From: Mucilaginibacter sp. SJ
Lineage (GTDB): Bacteria; Bacteroidota; Bacteroidia; Sphingobacteriales; Sphingobacteriaceae
Assembly (NCBI RefSeq): GCF_028993635.1
Contig: NZ_CP118631.1
Location: forward strand, 2,542,001-2,606,000
Length of the DNA stretch: 64,000 nucleotides
Reading direction: 5' to 3'
Each line of letters starts with the position of its first letter. Position 1 is the stretch's first letter. A model generated the notes under the pieces. That model saw nothing but the letters and a program-made list of their open reading frames with translations, searched no databases and was not told the origin of the DNA. Of this stretch, positions 8,391-17,667 are shown piece by piece. The translations under genes were made by a program, and so were the position numbers.

Positions 8391-8421
8391 TTTAGTTGAT
8401 TGATTAAACTAAAGATTTTTA
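8391..8421 (+). terminator. Hairpin between convergent genes
   Basis: TTTAGTT (8391-8397) pairs with AACTAAA (8407-8413), then GATTTTTATAAA. AT-rich and moderate in strength; it lies between the 3' ends of two convergent genes. Confidence 0.4.
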
Positions 8422-8427
8422 TAAAGA

Positions 8428-9891
8428 TTACTTCACCATAAGTGTAGCAATTGAGTGCGGCAGAGCAGTGGTGCCTGCCGCTTTTCCTTTTATCCAAAGG
8501 CTGTAATCTATTTTTTCGTCGGTTTTGTTCATTACCACCACTGCAATTGAACCATCGGGGTTTTGGTAAGCGGTTGTTAACAGCTTGTCCCTGCTGGCCA
8601 CCGCGCTGATGCGTTTTGCACCCGGGTGAATATATTTAGAGAAATGACCGATGTAATAGTATGAACTGGTGTAGATGAGGCTTCCGTTACGCAGGTCGGC
8701 ATGTACGGGAGCAAAGCAAAAGTTACCTACGTGATTTGGCCCGCCTTTTTCATCAAGCAATACGTTCCAATCGGTCCATGCTACGGTACCGGCATTAAAG
8801 TCATTGATCATTGACAGGCCGTAACGTTCGCCAAGCGACCAGTCATTGATCTTGTTGAAATCAAATTTTTCGATACAACCTTCGGTAAATACCAGGTTTT
8901 TGCCTGGGAATGCTTCATGGGTACGACGGGTGGCTTCAAAATTTTGGCCTGCACCGGTCCAGGTTTCATACCAATGGAAACCGATACCCCAGATGTATTT
9001 GGCCGCTGCCGGATCTTCCAGGATAGTGCTGGCGCGTTGATAAAGCAAATCGCGGTTATGGTCCCAAACTATCAGTTTTTTATTGGACAGGCCTTGTTTT
9101 TGCAATGTTGGGCCTAAAAAGTTCTTTACAAAATCACGCTCCTCTTCGGCGGTGTACATGCATGATTCCCATGTTTGCTTAGCCATCGGTTCGTTTTGTA
9201 CCGAAAGTCCCCATATAGGCACACCTTCTTTTTCATAAGCTTTAATAAACTTAACGTAAAAGTTGGCCCAGCTTTGATCAAATTCCTTTTTGAGCTTACC
9301 TCCATGCAGTACATCGTTATTATCTTTCATAAAAGCAGGAGGGCTCCAGGGTGATACAAACATGGTCAGTTTACCTCCCGCAGCCGCTGCGGCCGCTTTA
9401 ATAAAAGGAATCCGGTAGGTTTTATCATGACTGATATCGAAGGTTTTTAAGTCCTTATCACCATCTTTTACATAACTGTAGCTATCGCTCGAAAAATCAC
9501 AGCTTTGAATATTGGTGCGGCCAAAGGAGTAACCAATACCTTTGGCTTTATCATAGTAAGCGGTTAAAAATTCTTTCTGTTTATCTTTTGGCAGTTTGGC
9601 ATAAGTTTCGGCTGCCGCATCTGTAAGCGCACCGCCAATTCCTATCATGGTTTGGAATGTTTTGGCCGGATCAATAAAAACCGCTACCTCTGTTTCTGCG
9701 GGTTGAGGTTTATCTGCAAACTTCAGGGTTTCGGTTTCTTTAAATTTATATCCGGCTTTTTGCTCAGAAACAATTACCTTGACCGATTTACCCATTACCG
9801 AATAAGGCGCTTTACCCTGCGCGCTGACAAAGCCAGCCTTTAATAATAATCCGCCAGCGATGAAACAGGCAATTAAATACTTTTTTTGCAT
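8428..9891 (-). CDS. GH30 family glycoside hydrolase (glucosylceramidase-like)
   Basis: 487 residues with a signal peptide (MQKKYLIACFIAGGLLLKAGFVSAQ). It is a TIM-barrel retaining hydrolase with a side beta-domain. GIGGALTDA (84-92) is the family's opening motif. The acid/base is Glu234 in LSVQNEP and the nucleophile is Glu337 in VFTEGC. These are the two glutamates expected for GH30, most like subfamilies acting on beta-glucosides including glucosylceramide; beta-1,6-glucan is another option. The C-terminal beta-domain ends in ATLMVK. It is monocistronic and about 8 kb from the main polysaccharide locus, so a link to pectin use is not supported. Confidence 0.92.
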   Translation of the reverse strand: MQKKYLIACFIAGGLLLKAGFVSAQGKAPYSVMGKSVKVIVSEQKAGYKFKETETLKFADKPQPAETEVAVFIDPAKTFQTMIGIGGALTDAAAETYAKLPKDKQKEFLTAYYDKAKGIGYSFGRTNIQSCDFSSDSYSYVKDGDKDLKTFDISHDKTYRIPFIKAAAAAAGGKLTMFVSPWSPPAFMKDNNDVLHGGKLKKEFDQSWANFYVKFIKAYEKEGVPIWGLSVQNEPMAKQTWESCMYTAEEERDFVKNFLGPTLQKQGLSNKKLIVWDHNRDLLYQRASTILEDPAAAKYIWGIGFHWYETWTGAGQNFEATRRTHEAFPGKNLVFTEGCIEKFDFNKINDWSLGERYGLSMINDFNAGTVAWTDWNVLLDEKGGPNHVGNFCFAPVHADLRNGSLIYTSSYYYIGHFSKYIHPGAKRISAVASRDKLLTTAYQNPDGSIAVVVMNKTDEKIDYSLWIKGKAAGTTALPHSIATLMVK

Positions 9892-10170
9892 GAGTTTAAT
9901 TAAATAGGCTTACCGGCTTGGTTACGAGCCTGGACAGTTGGCTAACCGGAGTTGTCAAATTTATTAAACTTAATTAAAAAAAAGCGAAAATCCAGATATA
10001 AATTATCGCATCAAGGCGACTTGCCGGGCAAATTGATACGCATTAATACCAATTTTTACCCCCATACAAACAATTGATAATAAGAATATTATACACCAAT
10101 TCACAACAAACTTGACTCCAAATTTGATGCGCTAAAATGCATTTAAATTATAGTGTATTTTTTACACCTG

Positions 10171-10551
10171 CTATTGCTTTTGAGCTTTAACTTCTTCCTC
10201 AATGCGCAGGCTTTCTTTATGGATAGCGTTCATAAGTTCGGTAATGAATGTTGCAGAGAGCCCTTCCTGTTTTCCGGCTTCGACAGTTTTTTCCAGTACT
10301 TGCTTAAAACGGTCGGCCTGGAGGGCCGGAATATTGTTTTCTGCTTTATAGATGCCGATCTCTTTTACTACCCTCTCACGTTCACCCAGTAAGGCTATAA
10401 TTTTTTTATCGATGGAATCAATTTTGATCCGGTTGTTTTGTAATGGATTGCCGGCAGAAGTTTGGGTCATAGGTGTTGATTGGGCGTTAACTAAACTGTA
10501 CCGGATCATGCACACTAAAAATAATATAAAAGCGCGGTTAAATAATTTCAT
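10171..10551 (-). CDS. Exported AroQ-type chorismate mutase-like protein
   Basis: 126 residues. An N-terminal hydrophobic segment (LFNRAFILFLVCMIRYSLVNAQ) looks like a signal peptide. A chorismate mutase type II helical domain follows. The first long helix has IDSIDKKIIALLGERERVVKEIGIYK, holding the expected Arg and Lys of the active site, and later ADRFKQVLE and FITELMNAIHKESL match the second and third helices. Chorismate mutase converts chorismate to prephenate in the cytoplasm, so an exported copy is odd; exported forms are known in some bacteria. There are no aromatic biosynthesis neighbours. It could be a non-catalytic relative. Confidence 0.8.
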   Translation of the reverse strand: MKLFNRAFILFLVCMIRYSLVNAQSTPMTQTSAGNPLQNNRIKIDSIDKKIIALLGERERVVKEIGIYKAENNIPALQADRFKQVLEKTVEAGKQEGLSATFITELMNAIHKESLRIEEEVKAQKQ

Positions 10552-10788
10552 ATCAGATGATTTTTTGAGGCAAATTTATAGAAATAACCTTGCTGTTAAC
10601 GGATTGTTTCAAGATTGATGCAGAGTTTTACTCCTGACATCGCTACCCTTTTATTTAATACGCCCTCATTTCATTTGCTCTATTTACCAGGCTAATGAAG
10701 AGCGCAGGCCGGGTGAGCCGACTTCGTGAGATATTAATATCCTTTCAAAGAATTTGCATGTACCTACATATATACAAATAAAATTTCC

Positions 10789-10796
10789 TAAATTTG
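10789..10796 (+). promoter_or_regulatory. -7 box (TAAATTTG) of the sterol desaturase-like gene
   Basis: Exact TAnnTTTG match. The predicted transcript start is near 10799, upstream of both candidate start codons (GTG 10814, ATG 10832). Confidence 0.5.
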
Positions 10797-10831
10797 AATA
10801 AAACCTTTTACCGGTGAACCTAATTTTAGAT

Positions 10832-11878
10832 ATGGATTTTTTAAAAGCGATATACGAGCATATTACAGGATTTTTTGGCCTCGGCGGATTGTATGCCATC
10901 ATCAAATCGGGCGATTATAACAAACTGCTTACCTACGATGGCATTACGGCCTTATTAGGCCCTATGCTACCTGTATTGCTGGTGTTTGAGATCATCAGGG
11001 GGGCTTTCTATAAAAAATTCAAGGTGATCCATTACAAGATCTCTTTTTGGACATATGTGTTAAATGCTTTTATAGGCAGCGTACTTTCCATTGCCATGGT
11101 AGGGTTTTGTATCGGCTTCTTTTCGAGGTTTGCTATTTTTAAAACAACGTTTACCTGGTACTGGTTCATTTACGGCTATATCGTATGGGAATTTGCTCAT
11201 TTTTGGTATCATTACCTTGCGCATAAGGTGAGGATCCTGTGGTGCCTCCACTCAACCCATCACGCGCCCGAAAGCATGAACCTTTCGGTCACTTTCGCCC
11301 ATTTCTTCCTCGAAGCGCCCTATGCCGACCTCATCCGCACCAGCATTTGTATTTTATTGGGGGTGAACCCACCTATGCTGTTTGTAATTATGTTTATTGA
11401 TGGTTTTTGGGGGTCAATGATCCACATTGGTGAAAATCTTATAGAGGATGGACGCCTTGGTTTCCTCAACAGAATCGTACTTACGCCATCGCATCACAGG
11501 GTACACCATGCGCGTAATCCATTATATATGGATACTAATTTCTGTAACCTGTTACCGATATGGGATAAAGTTTTCGGAACCTTCCAAAATGAAGACCGCA
11601 AGATCCCTATTGAATATGGAATTAGTCGCCCGATGATTAAAAACAGCTTTTTAGATGCTTATTTTGGCGAGATCATAGCACTGGCCAAAGATGTACGCAA
11701 GGCGCCGGGTATTAAAAACAAGTTTTTATACATTATAATGCCCCCCGGCTGGAGCCATACCGGCGATCATAAAATGACGACAGTTGTTAAAAAGGCCTAT
11801 TTTGAATCGCTTGAGGAAGAGGTAAATAACCAGGAAATAAAAGTTGTGAAGCAAGGCGAAAAGGAAGAAATGGTTTAA
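10832..11878 (+). CDS. Sterol desaturase / fatty acid hydroxylase superfamily membrane protein
   Basis: 348 residues from ATG 10832; a GTG six codons upstream is also possible. Several membrane segments occupy the first half. The di-iron histidine clusters of the superfamily are present: HFWYHYLAHK, HSTHHAPE and later HHRVHHARN. Such enzymes use O2 to hydroxylate or desaturate lipids at the inner membrane. The C-terminus is a charged cytoplasmic tail. Actual lipid substrate unknown; in Bacteroidota, relatives act on sphingolipids, carotenoids or fatty acids. It stands alone and is followed by a palindromic repeat array. Confidence 0.9.
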   Translation: MDFLKAIYEHITGFFGLGGLYAIIKSGDYNKLLTYDGITALLGPMLPVLLVFEIIRGAFYKKFKVIHYKISFWTYVLNAFIGSVLSIAMVGFCIGFFSRFAIFKTTFTWYWFIYGYIVWEFAHFWYHYLAHKVRILWCLHSTHHAPESMNLSVTFAHFFLEAPYADLIRTSICILLGVNPPMLFVIMFIDGFWGSMIHIGENLIEDGRLGFLNRIVLTPSHHRVHHARNPLYMDTNFCNLLPIWDKVFGTFQNEDRKIPIEYGISRPMIKNSFLDAYFGEIIALAKDVRKAPGIKNKFLYIIMPPGWSHTGDHKMTTVVKKAYFESLEEEVNNQEIKVVKQGEKEEMV

Positions 11879-11895
11879 AAGTAATTATAAAACCA

Positions 11896-12128
11896 TGTCA
11901 TTGCGAAGAAGCGTGGCAACCAAACGGAAGCCCAGCCGTCATTCCTCCTCACAATGACAACTTAAAACGGGTGTCATGCTGAGCCTGTCGAAACATGGTG
12001 GGTAGACCCCTGCGCGCGAATCTTCGACAGGCTACCCATGACAACTTCAAACGGGTGTCATACTGAGCTCGTCGAAGTATGGCGGGCAGGCCTCTCCGCA
12101 CGAGTCTTCGACAGGCTCAGACTGACAA
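11896..12128. repeat. Tandem array of three palindromic repeats
   Basis: Three units are separated by nearly the same spacer (AACTTAAAACGG or AACTTCAAACGG). Unit 1 (11896-11958) runs from GTCATTGCGA to CACAATGAC. Units 2 (11971-12044) and 3 (12055-12128) are 74 bp each and share GTGTCAT.CTGAGC at one end and TCTTCGACAGGCT at the other, so each folds on itself. The start-to-start distance of units 2 and 3 is 84 bp. The array fills nearly all of the gap 11879-12211 between two convergent genes; nothing else is seen there. Confidence 0.75.
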
Positions 12129-12211
12129 GCCCTCTTTTGTCATTTCACCTTCAGAGGCCTCCGGATTTAAACACTCACAATGACATGTCTTTTATTTTAA
12201 ATACTTCATCT

Positions 12212-13195
12212 TTAATTCTCCAGCACTGCCCTCCTGCAATATTTACTCCTGTAATCCTGCGGGGTTAGTCCTGTTATCCGTTTAAAGATCTTCCTGAACG
12301 TTTTCAGGTCGTTATAACCAACTTTATACATCAGTTCGCTAATATTGAAATTGGTTTTCTCCAGCCCTTTTTTTACCGATTCTATCTTTACCTTTTGCAG
12401 GTATTCCATCGGCGTATTTTGGGTGGCGCTTTTAAAACGGCGAATGAAATTACGCTTGCTCATATTGGTTTGGCCCGCAATTTCTTCAACAGAAATAGGC
12501 AAATGGTAATTATTTTCGATAAACAACTGTGAGCGCATGATTTCCTGATCTTCATGTTGGTGCTGCCCTTCAAATACCTTAAAGTGCGCCTGGCTGGTAC
12601 GGTCGATATCCAGCGAAAACATTTTACTGGCCCAGATGCCTGTATCTCTGCCGCAATATTTTTCAATCAGGTACAGGATCAGGTTCATGCTTGAAAAAGC
12701 ACCGCCACTGGTATAAGTCCCGTCTTTATCGGTGGTTACCATATCTGGTAAAATATTCACGCTTGGATAGCGACGTTTCATATCGTCCACAGCAACCCAA
12801 TGCGTAGTACAGGGTTTGCCGTCAAGCACCCCTGCTTCGGCCAAAAAATAGCTGCCGAAACACAAGCTGGCCACTTCCGCGCCCTTATTATACATGTTCC
12901 TTATAAAGTCGATCAGGTTTTTGTTTTTACGCATCACCAGATCAGGCGGACCATAAAACGCCGGGGCTATTACCAGGTCGATCTCTTTGATCTCATCAAT
13001 GGTTTTAAAACCGGTAAACTGTGCCGGGAAATAAAGCAGGTTATTGTTTATTCTTTCCCCTACAAGCATTACACTAAAGGCCTCGGTTTTGCCGCTTTCT
13101 ACCAAAAAACGGTTAGTATGCCTCACCATATCCAATACACCCGATATGGTTGAAAGATTAATGTCTTCGTGAATAAGCAGCGCTATTTCTTTCAT
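12212..13195 (-). CDS. GlxA-type transcriptional regulator (DJ-1/PfpI domain plus AraC HTH)
   Basis: 327 residues. Residues 1-190 form a DJ-1/PfpI amidotransferase-like sensor domain, with the nucleophile-elbow sequence SLCFGSYFLAEAG. Residues 225-325 form an AraC DNA-binding domain with two helix-turn-helix units: VEEIAGQTNMSKRNFIRRFK, then ISELMYKVGYNDLKTFRKIF and the closing GLTPQDYR motif. Members regulate catabolic genes in response to small molecules. No adjacent target operon is obvious: the ankyrin gene upstream runs in the same direction after a 128-bp gap, and the downstream side is a repeat array. Confidence 0.92.
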   Translation of the reverse strand: MKEIALLIHEDINLSTISGVLDMVRHTNRFLVESGKTEAFSVMLVGERINNNLLYFPAQFTGFKTIDEIKEIDLVIAPAFYGPPDLVMRKNKNLIDFIRNMYNKGAEVASLCFGSYFLAEAGVLDGKPCTTHWVAVDDMKRRYPSVNILPDMVTTDKDGTYTSGGAFSSMNLILYLIEKYCGRDTGIWASKMFSLDIDRTSQAHFKVFEGQHQHEDQEIMRSQLFIENNYHLPISVEEIAGQTNMSKRNFIRRFKSATQNTPMEYLQKVKIESVKKGLEKTNFNISELMYKVGYNDLKTFRKIFKRITGLTPQDYRSKYCRRAVLEN

Positions 13196-13323
13196 TTGTT
13201 ATAATTCAGGTTATTACAAATATATAAAAGCACCCGGCACAAAAACATGCGATAAGCCTTAAAAAACGCGAATCATTGATAAAAAGCTATCACTTAACCA
13301 GTTTAAAATTAAGCGTTTAAACA

Positions 13324-13971
13324 TCAACTCAAGATTTCCGCTATCTCTTCAAAGCCTTTTTCGCGGGCCAGGTCGGCGGGAAGTTTGCCGCCTTCCATCC
13401 GGGTGTGAACTTCGGCACCGCTTTCGAGCAGCAGGATGATCAGCTCAAGATTACCATTTTGCGCGGCCGAATGCAGCGGCGTAGCGCCGGCTTGCTGCAC
13501 AACGTTCACCTGAGCGCCGTTTTCGATCAGCATCCGGGCTATATCGGTATAGTTTCCGGCAGTTGCCGAATGAATGGGGAATACGTTAAAACCGTTATTT
13601 GATTGAAGGTTAACATTTGCACCCTTCAACACCAGGTACCTGGCCACATCAAACTGCCCGAAGTAACAGGCCAGCCCAAGTGCAGTAAAGCCATCGTCAG
13701 CATAATCATCAAGTGTGTTCGGATAGGTAGCAACCAGGTGGGCAACCGTATCAAATTTACCGGCAGCAGCGGCTTCAAATAAACTGATATCGCTTACATA
13801 ATTTAACAATAAATTGGTAACTTCTGGCTTTTTATAATAGCAGGAAAGCATAAGCGGCGATACGTTAAGGCTTGTTTTTTTTAAAGCCAGCGCCGGGTCG
13901 CGGCCAAGCAGGGTATTGATACTATCTAAATCGGTTGATGCGATATATTCTTCCAGTCTTTCTATGCTCAT
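13324..13971 (-). CDS. Ankyrin repeat protein
   Basis: 215 residues made almost wholly of ankyrin repeats (about six), for example DGFTALGLACYFGQFDVARYLVLKGANVN and GATPLHSAAQNGNLELIILLLESGAEVH. There is no signal peptide, so it is probably cytoplasmic and binds another protein. A single gene; a regulator follows it after 128 bp in the same direction. It is a relative of the ankyrin proteins at 43987-46422 but is not linked to them. The partner cannot be inferred. Confidence 0.9.
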   Translation of the reverse strand: MSIERLEEYIASTDLDSINTLLGRDPALALKKTSLNVSPLMLSCYYKKPEVTNLLLNYVSDISLFEAAAAGKFDTVAHLVATYPNTLDDYADDGFTALGLACYFGQFDVARYLVLKGANVNLQSNNGFNVFPIHSATAGNYTDIARMLIENGAQVNVVQQAGATPLHSAAQNGNLELIILLLESGAEVHTRMEGGKLPADLAREKGFEEIAEILS

Positions 13972-14213
13972 TACTTAGTTAAGTAAAGTGTTTACTATTA
14001 AGCGCGCTGTTATATTACTTTGTTAAATTTACGTTTTCTGTTACAGGCAAATGTTGTTTTTCAATTATACTAAAAAATTAAAAATGTTGCCAATAAGTTA
14101 TATAATCTGTTAACTTTATATTCATTCGGCCTGTAATTTTTTGCAGGTTAATGAATCTTATATAAAATATTTACCGGGTGTAACTGCAAAGTTCACATAG
14201 GTAAAATTTTACG

Positions 14214-14221
14214 TAAGTTTG
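14214..14221 (+). promoter_or_regulatory. -7 box (TAAGTTTG) of ftsK
   Basis: Exact TAnnTTTG match. The TTG at 14219 that opens the longest reading frame is part of this box, so the ATG at 14246 is the better start, with a leader of about 22 nt. A 12-bp palindrome GTAAAATTTTAC lies just upstream, ending at 14212. Confidence 0.6.
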
Positions 14222-14245
14222 CACATAAACGATTGTTACATCAGG

Positions 14246-16858
14246 ATGCCGGCAAAAGGAAACCAGTTTAGATCAAATAATTTCAAGGGAGAAAATCAGC
14301 CTCGCCAAAGCGGCAAGGCCGAAAAGGAACGAGTGGCAGGCAGGAAATTACCTAAACTGCCCAGTTTTGACTTTGACTATGAAAACGGCAAGGCTGTTAA
14401 AATAGCAGGCTTGTTTTCACTGCTATTATCCATTTTTTTCCTCATCGCTTTTACATCTTACCTGTTTACCTGGCAGGAAGACCAGAGCTACATTTCCAAA
14501 ACAAACGGCGGCTGGCATAACCTATCAACAGGCACTACCGTTCATGAAATTGCCGACCTGAGCGATCCAACCATCAGGGCACAAAATTGGCTGGGCAAGT
14601 TTGGCGCGTTATTATCCAACCAGTTTATTTATGAGTGGTTTGGCGTAGCTTCATTCTTGTTTATTTTTGTGTTTTTTGTTGTAGGATACCGCTTGCTTTT
14701 TAAAGCGAGGTTGTTTTCTATCCGTAAAACACTTGCATATTCGTTATTCAGCATTGTTTTTATTTCTGTGGCGATAGCTTATCTTCATTCATTTGTGATT
14801 GATTATCCCCACTACCTTGAAGGCGGTTTCGGTTTTTGGAGCAACCGCTTACTCGCGGCTCAGATAGGTGAAGCGGGAACCGGCGGATTGCTGGTGTTTT
14901 TGGCACTTACCGTATTGGTAATAGCCTATAACATCGACTTTAAAATACCCCAGCGTAAAAACCGCCCGGTTGCAGCAATGAGCGTTGATGAGATAGCACC
15001 TGAACCTGTTGAACTAATTGATGAGGAGCCGTCAATGCCGCTTGAATGGCCTCGGGGTAATAACAAGATCCGCGAAACCCATGTAAGCAGCATCATGCCC
15101 GAGCCCATGGTACAGGAGCCGCTTATACCGCCATCACCGCTCAGGCACCCCCCAATGGAGCAAATGCCCGGATTCCACGAACCGGTAGTTTTAAGACCGG
15201 CAAACACGGTTAAACATGAGCCGGAAGAGGAAGAAGAAATTCCCCTTACTATTGATACCAACAGGCCATTGCCCGAATTGAGCGTTGAGAAAACCGATAA
15301 CGAAAAAGCAAACGATCTGGTAAACCAGTTTGGTATATATGACCACAAGCTCGATCTGGCTTCATACAAACTGCCGCACCTGGAGTTATTAGAAAACCAC
15401 GGTTCGAACAAGATCTCGGTTAATGCCGAAGAACTGGAAGCCAACAAGAACAAAATTGTTGAAACGCTGAACCACTATAATATCGAGATTGATAAGATAA
15501 AAGCCACTATCGGCCCAACGGTTACCCTGTATGAGATCATTCCGGCCCCTGGTGTCAGGATCAGCAAGATCAAGAACCTGGAGGATGATATCGCATTAAG
15601 TTTAGCCGCATTGGGTATCCGTATCATTGCTCCTATGCCGGGCAAGGGGACCATCGGTATTGAAGTGCCCAATCAAAATCCCGAGATGGTTTCGATGCGC
15701 TCTATCCTATCGACAGAAAAATACCAGAATACCACAATGGACCTGCCTATCGCTTTAGGTAAAACCATATCTAACGAAGTATTTATTGCCGATTTGGCCA
15801 AGATGCCACACTTACTGGTTGCGGGAGCCACCGGCCAGGGTAAATCGGTTGGTATTAACGCCATCCTGGTATCGCTGCTGTATAAAAAACACCCTGCCGA
15901 GCTCAAATTTGTACTGGTTGACCCTAAAAAGGTTGAGCTTACGCTGTTCCGTAAAATAGAAAGGCACTTTTTGGCTAAGCTGCCTGATGATGGCGATGCG
16001 ATCATCACCGATACCAAAAAGGTGGTAAATACGCTCAATTCGCTTTGTATTGAGATGGACCAGCGCTATGACCTGCTGAAAGATGCGCAGGTACGCAACC
16101 TGAAAGAGTACAACGCCAAATTTGTGAACCGCAAAATCAGCGATCCCGAAAAACATCGTTACCTGCCGTTTATAGTTTTGGTGATTGATGAGTTTGCCGA
16201 TTTGATGATGACTGCTGGGAAAGAAGTAGAAATGCCTATTGCCCGTATCGCACAGTTGGCCCGTGCGGTGGGTATACATTTGGTTATTGCAACGCAGCGC
16301 CCTTCTGTTAACATCATTACCGGTACTATCAAAGCCAACTTCCCTTCAAGGCTGGCATTCAGGGTGCTTTCCAAAATCGACTCACGTACCATTCTTGACG
16401 CAGGTGGCGCCGATCAGCTCATCGGCCGCGGGGATATGCTATTTTCAACAGGTAGCGACCTGATCCGTTTACAGTGTGCATTTGTGGATACCCCCGAGGT
16501 TGAAGCTATATCTGATTTTATCGGCAATCAGAAAGGTTATCCATCAGCTATGTACTTACCTGAGTATGTAGGCGAAGGTGAAGCAAGCAGCGGAGCCAAG
16601 GAATACGATCCCGACGACCGCGACCCAATGTTTGAGGAAGCCGCCCGCTTAATTGTACTGCACCAGCAGGGTTCAACATCACTTATTCAGCGTAAAATGA
16701 AATTGGGCTACAACCGCGCCGGCCGCATTATTGACCAGCTGGAAGCAGCAGGAATTGTAGGCCCTTTTGAAGGCAGCAAAGCCCGCGATGTGCTTTATCC
16801 CGACGAATACAGTCTTGAACGCTACCTCGAAACACTGCAAAAACCTATTAAAGATTAA
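14246..16858 (+). CDS. ftsK: DNA translocase FtsK/SpoIIIE
   Basis: 870 residues from ATG 14246. Four transmembrane helices lie in the first 230 residues, then a Pro/Glu-rich linker (about 240-350) that is short compared with proteobacterial FtsK, then the alpha-beta motor. Walker A is GATGQGKSVGINA; Walker B is VLVIDEFADLMM. A C-terminal gamma winged helix (QGSTSLIQRKMKLGYNRAG) recognises polar DNA motifs. It sits at the division septum and pumps DNA to resolve chromosome dimers. lolA follows 69 bp downstream in the same direction, an arrangement I recall as common in Bacteroidota. Confidence 0.97.
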   Translation: MPAKGNQFRSNNFKGENQPRQSGKAEKERVAGRKLPKLPSFDFDYENGKAVKIAGLFSLLLSIFFLIAFTSYLFTWQEDQSYISKTNGGWHNLSTGTTVHEIADLSDPTIRAQNWLGKFGALLSNQFIYEWFGVASFLFIFVFFVVGYRLLFKARLFSIRKTLAYSLFSIVFISVAIAYLHSFVIDYPHYLEGGFGFWSNRLLAAQIGEAGTGGLLVFLALTVLVIAYNIDFKIPQRKNRPVAAMSVDEIAPEPVELIDEEPSMPLEWPRGNNKIRETHVSSIMPEPMVQEPLIPPSPLRHPPMEQMPGFHEPVVLRPANTVKHEPEEEEEIPLTIDTNRPLPELSVEKTDNEKANDLVNQFGIYDHKLDLASYKLPHLELLENHGSNKISVNAEELEANKNKIVETLNHYNIEIDKIKATIGPTVTLYEIIPAPGVRISKIKNLEDDIALSLAALGIRIIAPMPGKGTIGIEVPNQNPEMVSMRSILSTEKYQNTTMDLPIALGKTISNEVFIADLAKMPHLLVAGATGQGKSVGINAILVSLLYKKHPAELKFVLVDPKKVELTLFRKIERHFLAKLPDDGDAIITDTKKVVNTLNSLCIEMDQRYDLLKDAQVRNLKEYNAKFVNRKISDPEKHRYLPFIVLVIDEFADLMMTAGKEVEMPIARIAQLARAVGIHLVIATQRPSVNIITGTIKANFPSRLAFRVLSKIDSRTILDAGGADQLIGRGDMLFSTGSDLIRLQCAFVDTPEVEAISDFIGNQKGYPSAMYLPEYVGEGEASSGAKEYDPDDRDPMFEEAARLIVLHQQGSTSLIQRKMKLGYNRAGRIIDQLEAAGIVGPFEGSKARDVLYPDEYSLERYLETLQKPIKD

Positions 16859-16927
16859 ACCAAACAAAATTTAATTACTCTAATCCGATAGCTATTAATA
16901 ACAATAGTTGTTGTTGAATAAAACTGA

Positions 16928-17605
16928 ATGAAAAAGATCATAGCATATACCATTTTAGCAATAAGTACATACAGCACTGCTTTTGCACAAAAAGACAGCC
17001 AGGCAAAGGCAATTTTAAACCAGGTAAGCCAAAAATACCGCTCATACGATGTTATTAAAACCGACTTTACCTTTAGCCTTAATAACCAGCAGGCCAATAT
17101 TAAGGAAACGCAAACCGGCACCCTGATATCAAAGGCAAAAACCGGCAAATACCGCGTTACGCTTTACAACACAGCTGCAAAACCCGAAGTTGACAAAGAG
17201 ATTTTAAGCGATGGCAAAAATCAATGGACCTATCTTAAAAAAGATAAAGAAGTACAGGTAAGCGATGCCGACAAAAGCGGCGATGGTTTGAACAACCCCG
17301 CCCAGATTTTCACCATGTATGAAAAAGGGTTTAAATACCTGTATACAGGCGAGCAAAAAATTGCCGGTAAAGCTTACCAAAATATTGAGCTTACGCCCGA
17401 AGATGATAAAAAAGCCATTTTTAAAGTGAAGCTTACTATCGATAAAGCAAAAAAACAGCTCTATAGCGCTTTATTGTTTGATAAAAACGGCAACAGGTAC
17501 ACGTACACCGTACGCACCTTTACCCCTAACGTACCCGCTCCTGATGCCACCTTTGCGTGGGATGCCAAAGGCCATCCGGGCGTTGAGGTAGTAGATTTGA
17601 GGTAG
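16928..17605 (+). CDS. lolA: LolA-like outer membrane lipoprotein carrier protein
   Basis: 225 residues with a signal peptide (MKKIIAYTILAISTYSTAFAQ). LolA proteins carry lipoproteins across the periplasm from LolCDE to the outer membrane. Visible family features: ILNQVSQKYRSYDVIKTDFTF at the mature N-terminus, a beta-rich middle (GKYRVTLYN, DGKNQWTYL) and the closing PDATFAWDAKGHPGVEVVDLR. The length suits the family. It is probably co-transcribed with ftsK and is followed by a terminator. Confidence 0.92.
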   Translation: MKKIIAYTILAISTYSTAFAQKDSQAKAILNQVSQKYRSYDVIKTDFTFSLNNQQANIKETQTGTLISKAKTGKYRVTLYNTAAKPEVDKEILSDGKNQWTYLKKDKEVQVSDADKSGDGLNNPAQIFTMYEKGFKYLYTGEQKIAGKAYQNIELTPEDDKKAIFKVKLTIDKAKKQLYSALLFDKNGNRYTYTVRTFTPNVPAPDATFAWDAKGHPGVEVVDLR

Positions 17606-17636
17606 GCTTTTTTAGATGTGAGATTTGAGATATTTT

Positions 17637-17667
17637 AAAGCGGGAGGTTTTACTTTCCGCTTTTTTT
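17637..17667 (+). terminator. Terminator after lolA
   Basis: AAAGCGG (17637-17643) pairs with CCGCTTT (17657-17663), then four more T. It begins 32 bp after the lolA stop. Confidence 0.75.

Noticed and set aside
11896..12128. CRISPR-like array
   Set aside because: Units are palindromes of different sequence joined by a constant spacer, the reverse of a CRISPR layout, with only three units and no cas genes.
12038..12268. 76-residue open frame on the plus strand
   Set aside because: It lies mostly in the palindromic repeat array, and its residues match no family.
14926..15453. 175-residue Ser-rich frame antisense to ftsK
   Set aside because: A typical shadow: Ser-rich low complexity opposite the Pro/Glu linker of ftsK.
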